This document shows, in pieces, positions 1-12,900 of a stretch of DNA of 26,560 nucleotides. The stretch covers positions 1 to 26,560 of the forward strand of contig JAMOPB010000474.1 in the NCBI GenBank assembly GCA_027064945.1. The letters are read 5' to 3'. Each line of letters begins with the position of its first letter. Positions within the stretch are counted from its first letter, which is position 1. A program made the translations under genes and the position numbers. The DNA is from Candidatus Cloacimonadota bacterium. GTDB lineage: Bacteria > Cloacimonadota > Cloacimonadia > Cloacimonadales > TCS61. The notes beneath the pieces are model-generated. The model was not told the origin of the DNA, made no database searches, and saw only the letters and a program-made list of their open reading frames with translations.

Positions 1-7
1 AGTATAG

Positions 8-45
8 CAAGGAACAGAATGTAATGTTTTGTTCCTTGTTTTTTT
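8..45 (+). terminator. Rho-independent terminator of an upstream gene
   Basis: A 12-bp stem pairs 8-19 with 27-38 (core caaggaaca / tgttccttg, one G-T wobble at 17:29) around a 7-nt loop. Seven T residues follow at 39-45. This is the standard intrinsic terminator layout on the + strand. It would end a gene whose coding part lies left of the window, and it separates that gene from the giant gene at 998. Confidence 0.88.
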
Positions 46-715
46 ATAGGAATATTGAAAATACCTTTCGTCTGAAATAAAAATTCATTTTGAACCTAAA
101 ATAAATTTAACCTTTTTTTTTAAAAAATCTATTTCCTAAGTGAATAAAGTAAAATTAAAACAATTTCAATAAAAAAAAATTATTTTTTTTTAATTCTACC
201 GTTGGTATTTTTATTCAAATAAAGCTATTAACTGAAAATCCCTGATTTACCGCTGGTTATGCGATCTTATGAAATTTGGGAAAAACTAATTTACGAGTGC
301 ATATTGTTAATTGGGAGAATGTGTAACTCCTATAAAAATAATGGGTTAGGATGTATTTGTATGATTAATCAATATCTTGATGGGTTTTTATAAAAATTTG
401 ATTAATAATCCGGAAAACAAAAGATTTATCTTGACTCGATTTTTGGATTTTATTTTAAATATCTTGGGAATAGAAAATAAAGTTTAAATTTAGAAAAGAT
501 TGGGTTATTTGTTCTTGGGCATAAATATTTTTTTAAAAAGATAACGGGGTTTTCTTATGATTGGATTAATTTTTGTTTTGCTAACTATCAACAGATAAAA
601 GGAATAGGTACTTCGGGGGAAATTGAATTGTTGGCCATTGTAAGTAAGATAAGATATTCGTAAATTAATTGTTTTTGTTTATTATGTTTTGTTATTGATC
701 TTAAATTAAAATAAT

Positions 716-743
716 GGAGGGGAAATGTTTAGATATGGATGAA
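716..743 (+). repeat. Leader repeat copy 1: SD plus MFRYG micro-ORF
   Basis: First of two 28-nt direct copies that differ at one base. It holds GGAGG at 716-720, a 4-nt gap, then ATG at 725-727, four sense codons and TGA at 740-742, reading MFRYG. The flanks up to about 795 share weaker similarity with the flanks of copy 2. The SD spacing suits translation, so it may be a leader peptide or a regulatory element. It could also be the remnant of a duplicated gene start. No function is recognised. Confidence 0.7.
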
Positions 744-907
744 ATTTTTTACAACTTATGAATAATTAAATATTAACAAAAGTAAAAAAAATAATGTTAT
801 ATTTCGAGATATCGGTTTATTTGTTTTTTTTTTAATATCGGGATTCTAAATTAGTTAATATTATGAGGTGATAATTATTTAATGTTAATTTTGTATCAAA
901 AAAAATG

Positions 908-935
908 GGAGGGAAAATGTTTAGATATGGATGAA
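908..935 (+). repeat. Leader repeat copy 2: SD plus MFRYG micro-ORF
   Basis: Second copy, 192 nt downstream of the first and identical at 27 of 28 positions. GGAGG lies at 908-912, ATG at 917-919 and TGA at 932-934, again reading MFRYG. It ends about 50 nt before the SD of the giant gene (985-992), so it probably lies in that gene's 5' leader. The conserved SD, start, five codons and stop are what make translation plausible. Confidence 0.7.
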
Positions 936-997
936 TATTTACTACTTTATTGATAACATGTACTAAGAAATGTGAAAAAAATTAGAGGGAGGAATTT

Positions 998-3900
998 ATG
1001 AAACAGAAAAGTAAGATTTTCATTTTGATTTTTGTTTTGTTTGTTTTTTCAATAGGCTTATATGCGGCAGTACCAGCAATTACTGATACTGATATTGAAG
1101 TAACAGCGACAAATACAGGAACAAATGAAACGACTGCTATTGTGGAAACAATGATAACAGTCACATTAACAGATCCGAATCATGGGGATGCGGATGCTAT
1201 TATTTCTGCAACAGCAGATTTAACTGATTTTGGTGCAACGAATATTATTGATTTAACGCATAATGGGAATGGCCAATGGACTGGCCAATTTACATTAACA
1301 AATGGTACAATCGATGATACGGGTGTTTGTGCATCTGTAACAGCTACCAATGGAGATGGAACTACAGGCCCTGTAGCTGACGATTTATTATTTACAGTTG
1401 ATAATCAAATTCCGGCTGCAACAGATTGGGGAACTTTATCACTAGCACAGAATAATGATGATGTTCCTAATGCAGTAGCCGATCTATCTAACGGTGATCC
1501 AGATGTTGTACGTTATACTAAAGGAACAACTCAAGTCAATGACGGTGATATATGGGAAATTGCTACACCTGAATTTGATGACAATTTCGTTGTTACTAAT
1601 GGAGATAACTTTGATGAAGCAACATTAGTTGAAGGTTCTTTAGATAATATCTTATGGAATCCTACAATTGTATTACACGATAATGCAGGAAATTCAGCAC
1701 AATCTTCTATTAGCTCTGCTTTTTATGTAGATAATGTAATTCCAACAATGGATGCTACTGATCAAGATTTAAGTAATACTGGTTATTTACGCTTTTCACC
1801 ATCATCTGCTCCAGTTGGAGGTTTAGATGATACTCCAGATGAATTAAAACTTAGTCTTGATTTTGAAAATTGGGGAACTACTGGCAATGTTGCCGGTTTT
1901 ACATTACGAGTAGATGAAGAATCAAATAACATCAGATCTCAGCTTGGTTTTGTGACTATCGGTTTTGCTGATGTTACAGAAGAAAGTGATGGAACTTTAT
2001 CTTTTAATTGGGACGGAAAAGTAAATGGCAATTATGTTACTCAAACAACAGGTGTTTATGGTCTTACATTATGGAGCATCTGTGATGCTGCCGGTAATAC
2101 TCTTGTTTTAGAGCATAATCTTACTGATGACACAGATTTGAGTAATGGTGCTATGATAAATAGAATTCATTCAGTTATAGATAATATTGCACCTGTATTC
2201 TATGATTATGATAATGATAATGATTATTTGGAACTTACTTCAAATACTATCAATCGATATTTTATTGATGCTAATAACAATGGTGTTGCAGATTCTGGCG
2301 AAAATACTACATTCGTAGGAGAAACATCATTTTCCTTTGGTGTTGAACGTGATTTTACTGTTAACAGTGATTTATTACGTCATGAGTTAGTAAAATATTG
2401 GGTTGTTGTAGAAGAAAATGCAGATCCAACAAACATTCATTATTTTTATGAAGGATGTAATACCGCTGGTGAAGATACAGTAACAAAACCTGAGATATTT
2501 GAGGAAGATTCATATGCAACAACAGCTTTGTTGGGTGTTGATGAAAATTCAAAAATGACATTAGATTTAGGTTTTGATGAGACATTTGCAGAATATCCTG
2601 AAGGAACATATACAGTTTATGCATATATTCAAGATAATGCTGGAAATATAGCTGCTTCAGCGAAACAATTCAACATCGTAGATCACTTAGCTCCAGCTGG
2701 TGAAAGTATTGAAATCACTTCAATTCACTCAGATCCTAATGGCTTAGATAGTCTTGATGTTGATGGAAATCCTATATTTTATAAGGATAGAGAAGGAATA
2801 TATGTAACCAGTGATGAAATAGTTGTAAAATTTACAATCAATCCAAATACTTCTATTTCTAAAATGGTTATTGATGCTACTGTTTTGGGCTTAGGAGAAA
2901 TTGAAGTTCTTCATGGAGAATTTATTAATAATGTCCATACAGAAACTTGGTTTGTAAGTGATCTTGATGATGTTCCAATTGGAAAATACAAGATTGGTGA
3001 TTCAGCAGGAGATGATTTTAGCATTCCTGTAACATTATTTGATGACTCAAATGATCAAAATGAATCTGACTTCGTTTCAACATCTATAGATTTTAATCTT
3101 GCAGATCCTCCCGTACCTCCTGTTTTAGGTGATGCATTTACATTAGAATTATCCGTTGATAATGAATCTTTCTCTCCTGGTGTTCCATACTGGACTTATA
3201 GCTCAGATGTGAATCCAGCAAATGATGATTCAAAAGATTCAAGTATCATTTCATACAGTATTGTCTCAAGCGCTGGTGAAGCTTGTATTTATACAATGAA
3301 GATTGAGAAAGCTGATAATTCTCATTCTATTGTAATTAGCGATGAGATTGCTGCAGGAGCAACAATTGAGAATACTTATGAATTTTTTGGATATGATGAT
3401 GATGAGAATTTCACATTATTTGGAGAAGGTGATGTAAATGTTACACTTTCAGTAGCTCCAATAGAATACGCTGATGGTGGTTATACATATGAAAATCTTG
3501 AAGCAGATCCTTTAGTTCTTAACATTGATAATACTAATCCGGAATTCTTAGATGTACAATATGACGGATTTATATATAACAATAATATTATAGCTTCAGA
3601 ATATGATCCTATTTTTGAATTTAGTATTGAAACTACTGAAGAAATTTCAACTGAAGGTTGGGAAATTCTAGTTACCGATGAAACTGGAGAACCTATATCA
3701 TTTGGTGCAGGCGATGTCCTTGCTATAATTGATTCAATAGTAACAACCGATAATCTGAATTTTGATGTTTACGGACATATTACTGGCTTTACTGCTGATG
3801 AATATGAAGGAGAACCAATAAAAGATGCTATCTTAGTTATTAGAGCAGCTAATGATGCCGCTGGAAATCCAGGCCGTAGAAATAATCCGGCATATCCGTT

Positions 3901-6900
3901 AGGCGCAGATGCTTTTTTTGCAGATGCTACAGAAGCTTTTATGGATATCGAATTATTCAATGCTAAACCAAGTATCGAATCCTTGGAATTTACAACTTGG
4001 AATTCTACAACTGTAGAAGATTTCCTTAATGATGCTAATGATATCAATGGCTTTGTGAATGATAATGGAACATTCGAGTTAAATGCGAATATTGGTAATG
4101 CTGATTATGTACTTTCTAATATTGATGTTATTACTGCAGATTTATCTGTATTTGGACTTTCTGAAACAGAAGATATTTCAAATAGTCCTTTCAATATTGT
4201 TGATACAGATTTTGAGAATGGAGATATTATAACTATTCCTGTAACAATTTCTTCAACAAAGTATGGAAAACTTCTTTGGTCTATTACTAAAGAAATTTCG
4301 ATAACAGCTGATCTTGAAAATCCAATTATTAGTGATCCTGAAATTACAAATGTTACTTCTGTCAGAACACCGGATTTTATCTCGGGAATTTACAGATTTA
4401 CTTACACAATAACAGATCAAAATTCTGGAGTAAAATGGGATACTGCTACATTACAGTTCAATCCTTCAGCTAATATTCAAATTAATACTCCGGTACATGA
4501 AGACGGTACAGATCTTATTTATTGGGATGTTACTACAAGTCCACTCAATAATTCATTTATAGATGATCTCAAAGCTGTTGTAACGGTTTATGATTATGTA
4601 AATAATTATGAAACAAACGAAACTACTTGGTCAATGGGTGATGTACCTGAAATTAGTAATGTTATTATTCATGGAGAAGTTGATGATATATATTTTGCTT
4701 CAGGTAGTGATTTAACTGTAGATTTTAACTTAACAAATCCAGATCAAGTTGATTATCTTTTAGTTGAATTAACAGGTGCTAATGGTACTTATTCTTGGGA
4801 TAATAATAATGGAACTGAAACTTCACACGTTTTTGAAGATGTAATTGCTGATGATGCTGCTGAAATAACTGCAACAGTAACTGGTTATATTACAACTGAA
4901 ACCGGAAATGTTGAACTTGTTTTTGGAGCCGGAAATAATGTTGATACAATCATTGCAGATACAAAGCCTGTTATTGATGAAATCAAATTTTTCAATCCGG
5001 ATTCTACAGAAGTAGATTTCTTCTCTGAAAATGTTTTGGAAACTTTAGTTACTCAGAATGATAAACCGTTTGCTCAAGTAAGAGTAGTAGCAGTTGATAA
5101 TAATATGGACAATGATGTTACCATCGATCATGCTAATTTTACTTTCGGAAATGTTCAGCTTATAGACTACCAAAATGATGGAATTTTTGTTTATAGATTC
5201 TACATTGAAGACTATATAAGAAATACTGAGCCAACAGGACATTATTTAGCAGAAATAGAAGCAAATGCTATAAGCATGTATGAATATGCAGCTGATATGC
5301 AAACAAGACAACTTGTAATATTACAAGATGGTTTTGATACAATGTTTGGTGTTACAAATGCTGATAGATACAGTGGAGCAGATCCGGAAGGATGGTTCGC
5401 TCCTGAACATCAAATAAATTCAGAATTTATTGTTTGGTCTGATACTACAGTTGAATCAAATTCACTAAATCTTTTAGGGGATTTTGATAATATTACTGAT
5501 AGTGTTCCTGATGAGATTATTCCTCCTACTTCTACTTCATATTCTGATATAAATATAGAATTTAATAATCTTGGTGTTACAAGCATAGTTTCTTTAAGAA
5601 AACATGAAGCTTTATGGTTAGTTGATCCAGATGTTCAATCTATTTGGAATGCATATAGTGATGGTGAATCAATTGGAATAACATTCTCTTATGATGATCC
5701 ATTTACAAACCTGAATATTGTTGATAATGCATCTATCAAGGTTGACCTTGAAGTTCCATCTTATGAAGGAGTTTACTATGTAGCTCATGAAGACGCTACT
5801 TTCGATGCAACCATTAATGATCCTACTTTTGAAGCAATTAATTCAATGAATTCTATTGATACAGATTTACCATTAACTTTTAATGAAGTTACCCAACAAG
5901 ATGAATTTGTAGGAAAAATTTATGTCAAAGTTCCTGCAAATGATACTCCTGGTGTTGGAATGGGAGAGTTTGATGATATAGATACAATTGAAAATTGGAC
6001 TGTGAATTTTATCAAGTATGAAGAAGTTGGTAATACAAAATCAGCAATTTGGGAATTTATTCCAACCGTTGATTTAACCAATGGAGATCAACTTATAATT
6101 CAATTACCAAGAATCGAAGACCTTGTTGGACATTACAATTATGGTGGAGAAGGTTATGATTCAACTTCTCAGAACTATGAAGCTGATGCCCCTGTTATTA
6201 CAATTAACTTTGTTTCTGATTTTTCAGAACTTGCTGAATTAAGTATATTCCAATGGAATAATGAAGATTCTGCTCCTTATATTAGGGCTGGAAATGAAGT
6301 TGGTTTGAAATTAAAATTACAACAAGTCAATCAATCTAGAGCATCAGTTGTAACAGATATTTCAATTCAATCAGTTGAAGTATTTACCGATTCATTGGAA
6401 AACGATTCTAATGATAGCTGGGTTGCTTTGCAATATGATAATATAGAAGATGAATACTATTTAGCTAACAGCATAATTGCTGGAGACTATGTAGATGGTT
6501 CTGCTCTTCAAATTAAATATAGGGTTGTTTATCTATATACATATTCAGATAATTCAACTAATACCGAAACTTATACTTCTAATTGGATCACTTCTTATGA
6601 AGCCATTATAGATAATGCTGCTCCAGTATTTGAAACAGATGGAATAAGAATTTGGAGTGAAAGCCTTACAGAAGCACAAGAAGGGTATGTTGTTCCTGGT
6701 GACACAGATGCAAATATTGAAGTAAGATTTACTGATGAAATTGCATTTGATAATGATTCTGTTACTCCAAATGTAACTATTAATGGCTTGGATAATGTTG
6801 TTGTGACTCCTTTGCCTGCACCAGTCTTTACATTGAATAATGATATTTGGACAGCACTTTATAGTGGTGTAGAAATCAAATCTGCTGTTGCTAATGATTC

Positions 6901-9900
6901 ATATGTGTTTGATGTTATAGTTACTGATGTATTGGGTAATAGCGCAACTGCAGATAGAATGGTTGAAGTTACTGGAAATCAAGGTTTGATGCCATTAATT
7001 AAAGCTATTCATGTTAATAGCGTTAATGCTCATGCAAATGTACCTGAATACAATATTGCAGAAGAACATTCTATAGAAATCAATGTAGAAGTTCAAGCTG
7101 ACGTTATAAATTACATTGAAGAATTATGGTTAGACTTATCAAATATTGGTGGTCCGGCTCATCAAACTGTATCAGATATCAGTGGAAATTCTCCAGACTT
7201 TGTAGGAACATTCATACTTGATAATCCTACTGGTGTGGGTACTGAAACTATTATTGCTCACACTTATCGCCAACCTTATGGTACCACTAACGTATTTACT
7301 GATGAGTTTGAAGTTGATGTGCATTTTGATACAAATGATATGGAATGGAGTAATCAAGCTTTTGCACAAAACAATGTTGAATGGACTTTCAACCCTGATG
7401 CAGATGGAATTGAAATTTCAGCTGTGTTTACAGACATTTATGGAGATCATCCAGAGTGGCATGTAAATAGCTTAGATTCCATTAAAGATTGGTTTATTCT
7501 TTCAAATACTGTTGGCGGAAACATGTTCTTAAATGCTGATGAAGAAGCTTTCAGTGTTGTAAGAGATATTTCTGATGCCGGTCACACTGTTGCTGATACT
7601 GTGTTGGTTACATGGCATATTGACAGTAATGAACTTCATCCTGATTTCTTTGATGAAGATTTATCTGATCCACAAAATCCAATCTGGTCTGCTTTTGAAA
7701 ATACTGAAAATCAAACTTTGAATTTCAATTTTATAAGTAGAAATATTTATGGTGAAGTTTTCAGTAATGAATCGAATGCTGTTCTTATCGATGATAAAGC
7801 TCCTGTATTTACCGAAGCTTATACATATGGTAACGGTCATAATGGAAACCATACTATAGTTATAGGACAGGATGCAAATGTTAATATGCATCTTGTTTAT
7901 GATGATGTTTCTGAAGTTGCTTCAATGCAAGCAAATTGGGGCGAATTTGGTGGAAACATTATTACTCCAAATGCAACAAGAAATGTAGCAGAATTCTCTA
8001 TGAATTTAAATTCTCTTGGATTTAATCCTACACAATCTGTTACTAATAATTTAAAAATTATTCTTGTTGATAGATTAGGAAATAGTACTGATGATGGCTT
8101 CTATACTTTTGGTGGAGTTGATGTAAATCAATACATTCCTACTACATTTATAGTGGAAGAAAACAGTACTTATGATGTTGCAATAAATGATTCTAATACT
8201 TTCGAACAATTCAGCGGAAATTGGTACACAAAAGATGCTGATCTTGAGATGGTTGCGAATCATACAATAATGAGCTTAGATACTATAGATAATGATAATG
8301 ATGGAAATGTTGATGAAGTTGGTGAAGGTTTGAACTTTGATACTAGAGAAGTTTGGATTAATCGCCATACAGATAACAACTGGTATCCTTTCAATAGTAT
8401 AGTAGCTAATGACAACCATGTATCTCTTGATGGTGATTATGCTAACTTCACAGAAGGTGAGTATAATGTTAAACTGGCAATGGAGAATATTTTTGGACAA
8501 GATCTCGAAAAAACTGTTCAGTTCTATGTTGATAAAACTGCTCCTGTAGTAACAGGAATCCAGTTTGGAAATGAGCAATATACTATTGGCTCTGTGATCA
8601 ATAGTTATTCTGATTGGACTACTATTAAGGTTCATCTTTCAGATCCTGATATTCTTGGAACAGGAATAAATGGCTCAGGTGTAGATTATCAAAATGATCT
8701 TTATCCTGAAACTGCTCCAAATTTCTCTACAGTGAGATTGTTGGATGCTAATGATGTTGTTATTGCTGAAATGGCTCAAGATGCATATCTTGCAAATAGT
8801 GACTATGTTCAGCTTTCTGCAACAGGAAACTGGGATGCAGCAAGTTTAGTTGCCGGAGATTACAAATTAGAGATTAATGTTGTTGATAAAATCGGCAACA
8901 CTGATCAATATATTAAAGAATTCTATTATAATCACACTCAAGCAACATTTACAGTTGATATTTACAATGGAACAACTCAAATCACTGATGGAAATATTGA
9001 TATTTCCTCTGAGAATGTTTTTGTTCATGTAAATAACTTAGTTGATGTTGGAACTGTTGATCATGTAGAATTTACACTCTATAAAGAAGGAACAGAAATT
9101 GATCATATTGTAACTGATATTGATAATTCAGTTCCTTTTGAAACAACATGGGATATGCTTTCTGCAGGTATTACCGATTATATGAATATATATAATGCTA
9201 ATGATATGCCTGCAAACAGAGAATGGACACTTGAAACAAAAGTTGTAAGTAACTCTGGTGCAGAAAGCATCTCAAATACTACACTGCAAGTATTCGATGA
9301 TATTGGTCCAAAACCAACTATTTTCGATTATAACGGTGCAGGAAATCAGGTTGCATATACTGTAGATTACGCAGATATGTTTGCACAAATTGATACAAAT
9401 AATGATGATGAGATTTCATTAGCAGAATTCACTGCTATCGATGTTACTGCATTTGATTGGCTATTTACACAATTCGGCGATCTTGCCGTTGAGTATGATC
9501 TAATTGATGTAGATGCAAATGATATAGTTGATGATGTAGAATTCGCAAATATCGTTTTTGATTTGTCAAATTATAGAAGCGTATTGTATGACTATAACAA
9601 CCCTACTAATAATCACAATGAAATTTATGCTTATTGTCATTATAATGATGATGGTGTAACAGAATTAAGTGATATTTATGAAAATATCGATAATAATGAT
9701 CCTAACTGGCCAGATGCTTGGAAAGTTGATTTCAATATTTATAATGCAAGTGGTGCTTTAGTTGAGACTATTCCTAATACTTATATGGAAGTTGGAACAG
9801 ATAACTACATTGCTGATTGGGATTGGACAAATTATGCATTGAATAATCCTGGTGTATATAAAATTGAAGCAGTTGGAACAGATAGAGTAAATAATGAAGC

Positions 9901-12900
9901 AACAAGCGAATTCTGGGTTGTTGAAGTGAAATCAACAGGAAATGCTTGGGCTGAGTTATCAATGTGGAATATTTCTTATCCAAACGGTGGAAATGAAAAT
10001 GCCCAAATCGCTGATAATACAATTTACTCACCAAATAGTCCAATTGAGGATCTTGATGAACTTAGATTAGACGTAATTGTTCATAGTGCAGATGAAATTC
10101 AAAGTCTTGGTTTCTTCTATGAAAGAACAAATATGAACACTGGTGTAACTGGTGCTAAAACTGCTGTAATAAATGATGTTGTTATAAATCCTGATATGGA
10201 TGCTGATGCTTCTAATATCACTGCTAGTCAATTAGTAAATGGATCTTGCAGTATTGTTGTTGATAGTAGTATTTATGAAACAGATTACATTGGAAACGAT
10301 TATCAATACAGATTCTTTGTAGAAATGATTGATTTCACTGGCGCTGAATTCCTCTTACCACTTCATGCAAGTGATAGAGAACAAGAAATCAGAATCGATT
10401 ATGCTGCTCCTACAACAGCTGCTCTATGCGATGCTGCTGCTCTTCCTCTTCAAGGAATAGTAAATGATATTCAACTGGAAATCGATGCTAATACTAATCC
10501 TATTGATGAAATTAATGCTGCTGCTTATACAATGGCATTTAAATGGAGAAGAGTTGGTGAAGTGGATTGGAGAGATTTAGATGTTGCTAATGTGGTTAAT
10601 TTCACAATAGATAATAATCCTCTTAATACTCTTTATAATTGTAATAATTGGAATACAGGAATTATTTACGTTTCTGATAATGTTTTAGAAGGAAATGTAG
10701 AAACTGCTATCGAAGTAACTGATGCAAGAGGAAATACAGCAATGTCTTCTCCTGTGACTGTTTATTTAGATAACCAGGCTCCAATTGCTCCTGCTAATAT
10801 ATTAACTTATGTTCCTGTAGATGCAGTTCAAACAACTATCAACGTTGTTCCTGCAGATACTTATACAGTTAGGAATAATACTCTACTTAGTATCAAAGTT
10901 TATAGAGATCAAATTACTCATCTTGGAACTGCTTATCCAGCAGATGGTCAAGTTGATGATTTAGCAATGCCTATAAAACTTTTTGATGTTGATACAGGTC
11001 AGATTGTAGCTTACGATCATGAATTAGAAACTGATGCTAATGGTGATTACTATGAGTTCGAATATGTATTTAATATTCCAATGAATACAACAGAAGTTCG
11101 AAATTTTGCAGTTGTTGCTCATGATATCAGAAATAATGAAGAAGATATGACAATCGATCTTCAATTGGAAATAGTTGATGAAACTATTGTTACAAATATT
11201 GAAGGTTATGTTGAAGGTGCTGAAAATAGCGATAATATTGCTGTTGGCGGAATTATGAATATTCCTGTTACAATGGCTGGAGACACAGATCATATCGCTC
11301 TTGTTCAATATTCAATTAATAATGATGAAGCTTGGACAGACGTAGTTGCAGTTCCATATACTGATGATGTAAGTGTTGATTTCAAATTATCAAATGATGA
11401 TCCAATGCTTAATTGGGCAATGGGTGCTGCTCCTATTAATACAGTTCCCGGAATTCATATTGTAAATACAGATACCGATTCTGAAATATTAGAATTAGTA
11501 CTTACAGGAAATGATTGGAATGGAACAAAAGTATTCAATTTACCTGCTGCTGCTACAATGCAAACAATTAACTATACTTATGTAATTGATGCAAACAATG
11601 ATGGCGTAGTAGTTGGTGATGAATACGGAAATCCGGATTATATGTTTAAACCTGAGAATCTTATTCTCACACATTATTTCTATCAGTATGATACTACCGG
11701 AATGAACGGATACTATACTTTCCGTGCAACCAACGTTGATGCTGATGAAAATGATGTTTTAAATGAAAAACTAATCCCAATTGATAATAATGCTATAGCA
11801 ATGACTCCTGGAATTGGAATTCAAGGTTATGAAAATAACTGGATTGCTGAAGGTGAACAATTAACACTCTTCAATAACATCGATAATATTGGTGCTGTTG
11901 ATGGTGCTGTTGATGTTTATTATCAATATTTAGCTCATAATAACAATGGTGATTTCTGGGTTAATGTGGGAACAAGCAACGATATTGGTGCAGATTATGC
12001 AGTTAATTTTATTGCTCCGGATCCTGAAAACGATGGTAATGATAATGACCTTGATGGTGTAATTGATGAAGCTGATGAAGCTAATACAATGTATTACTTC
12101 AGAGGTTTTGCAGTTGATGCTGCAGGAAATATGAGTGTTTACAGTAATACTACTATTAACGTTGATGCTTCTGAAGCGAAAATGTTGATTAATACTGTTG
12201 CTGGAACTCAAATTGTAGATCCTAATGCTGAAACAATTATTAATATCCCACTTAATGGTATGTTAGAAATTACAGCAATCGATGTTACTGAACAAATCTT
12301 TGATGGAGCTGTTACAGCAACATATGAATGGTCAAGACTCGAGAATAACGGTTGGTCAAACTGGAATCCAATTAATCTTGTTCCGGTTCCTGCTACTGAA
12401 TCTGTAACTTGGACATTAGCAGATATTGAAAATGCAGAAGATTCATATCAATTAAAAGTTACTGCTTTTGATAGATTCGGACAATCTACAGCAACTACTG
12501 CTGCTATTATGTTGAATGATGAAAATATGCCTTCTGCTACAATTACTGCTATTGGTGGTGCTGTAATAGTTGGAGATTATGCTTTCATTAATTCAGCTAA
12601 CATAACAAATCCGGCAGTAATTACAGCTAATTATCCTGATGCAGATAATATCGCAACACTAAGATTTGATTATAGTGTTGATAATACAAATTGGATCTAT
12701 TTAGGTACTCATGATTTCACACGTGGTTCTGTAAATCAAAATTGGACAATTCCAAATACTGATGCTGGAAACCATTATTATGTTAGAGTGATTGCTGAAG
12801 ACCTTTATGGTAACGATTCTGTACAGCAGGTAATGGAATACTATATTGATAATGAAGCTCCCGGTATTCCTACTGTTACTTTAGATTCTCATTATAACCA

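Larger units (their letters stand above)
46..997. other. Long AT-rich region without a recognisable gene, upstream of the giant gene
   Basis: About 950 nt between the terminator at 8-45 and the start codon at 998. I find no convincing coding region on either strand. The longest candidate I traced by eye is a 44-codon frame at 259-393 without a ribosome binding site. The region is rich in A and T runs, interrupted by short G runs. Its clearest structure is the 28-nt repeat pair at 716-743 and 908-935. A weak sigma70-like pair is possible (TTGACT at 431-436, TTAAAT at 455-460, 18-nt spacer), but AT-rich DNA gives such matches by chance. Part of the region is presumably promoter and 5' leader for the operon. 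The transcription start cannot be read from the sequence. Confidence 0.6.

Noticed and set aside
259..393. 44-codon frame on the + strand (starts MRSYEIWEKL)
   Set aside because: No SD upstream, no recognisable motif, and AT-rich DNA where short open frames are expected by chance.
557..598. 13-codon hydrophobic micro-ORF (MIGLIFVLLTINR) with gggg upstream
   Set aside because: Single copy, poor SD and too short to judge. Unlike the MFRYG copies, nothing indicates conservation.
982..1164. 60-codon minus-strand frame over the start of the giant gene
   Set aside because: Shadow of the signal-peptide and first Ig-domain coding, with no support on the minus strand.
7218..7466. 82-codon + strand frame within the giant gene
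   Set aside because: Out-of-frame shadow rich in Leu and Met, overlapping well-supported Ig-repeat coding. No SD or family match.
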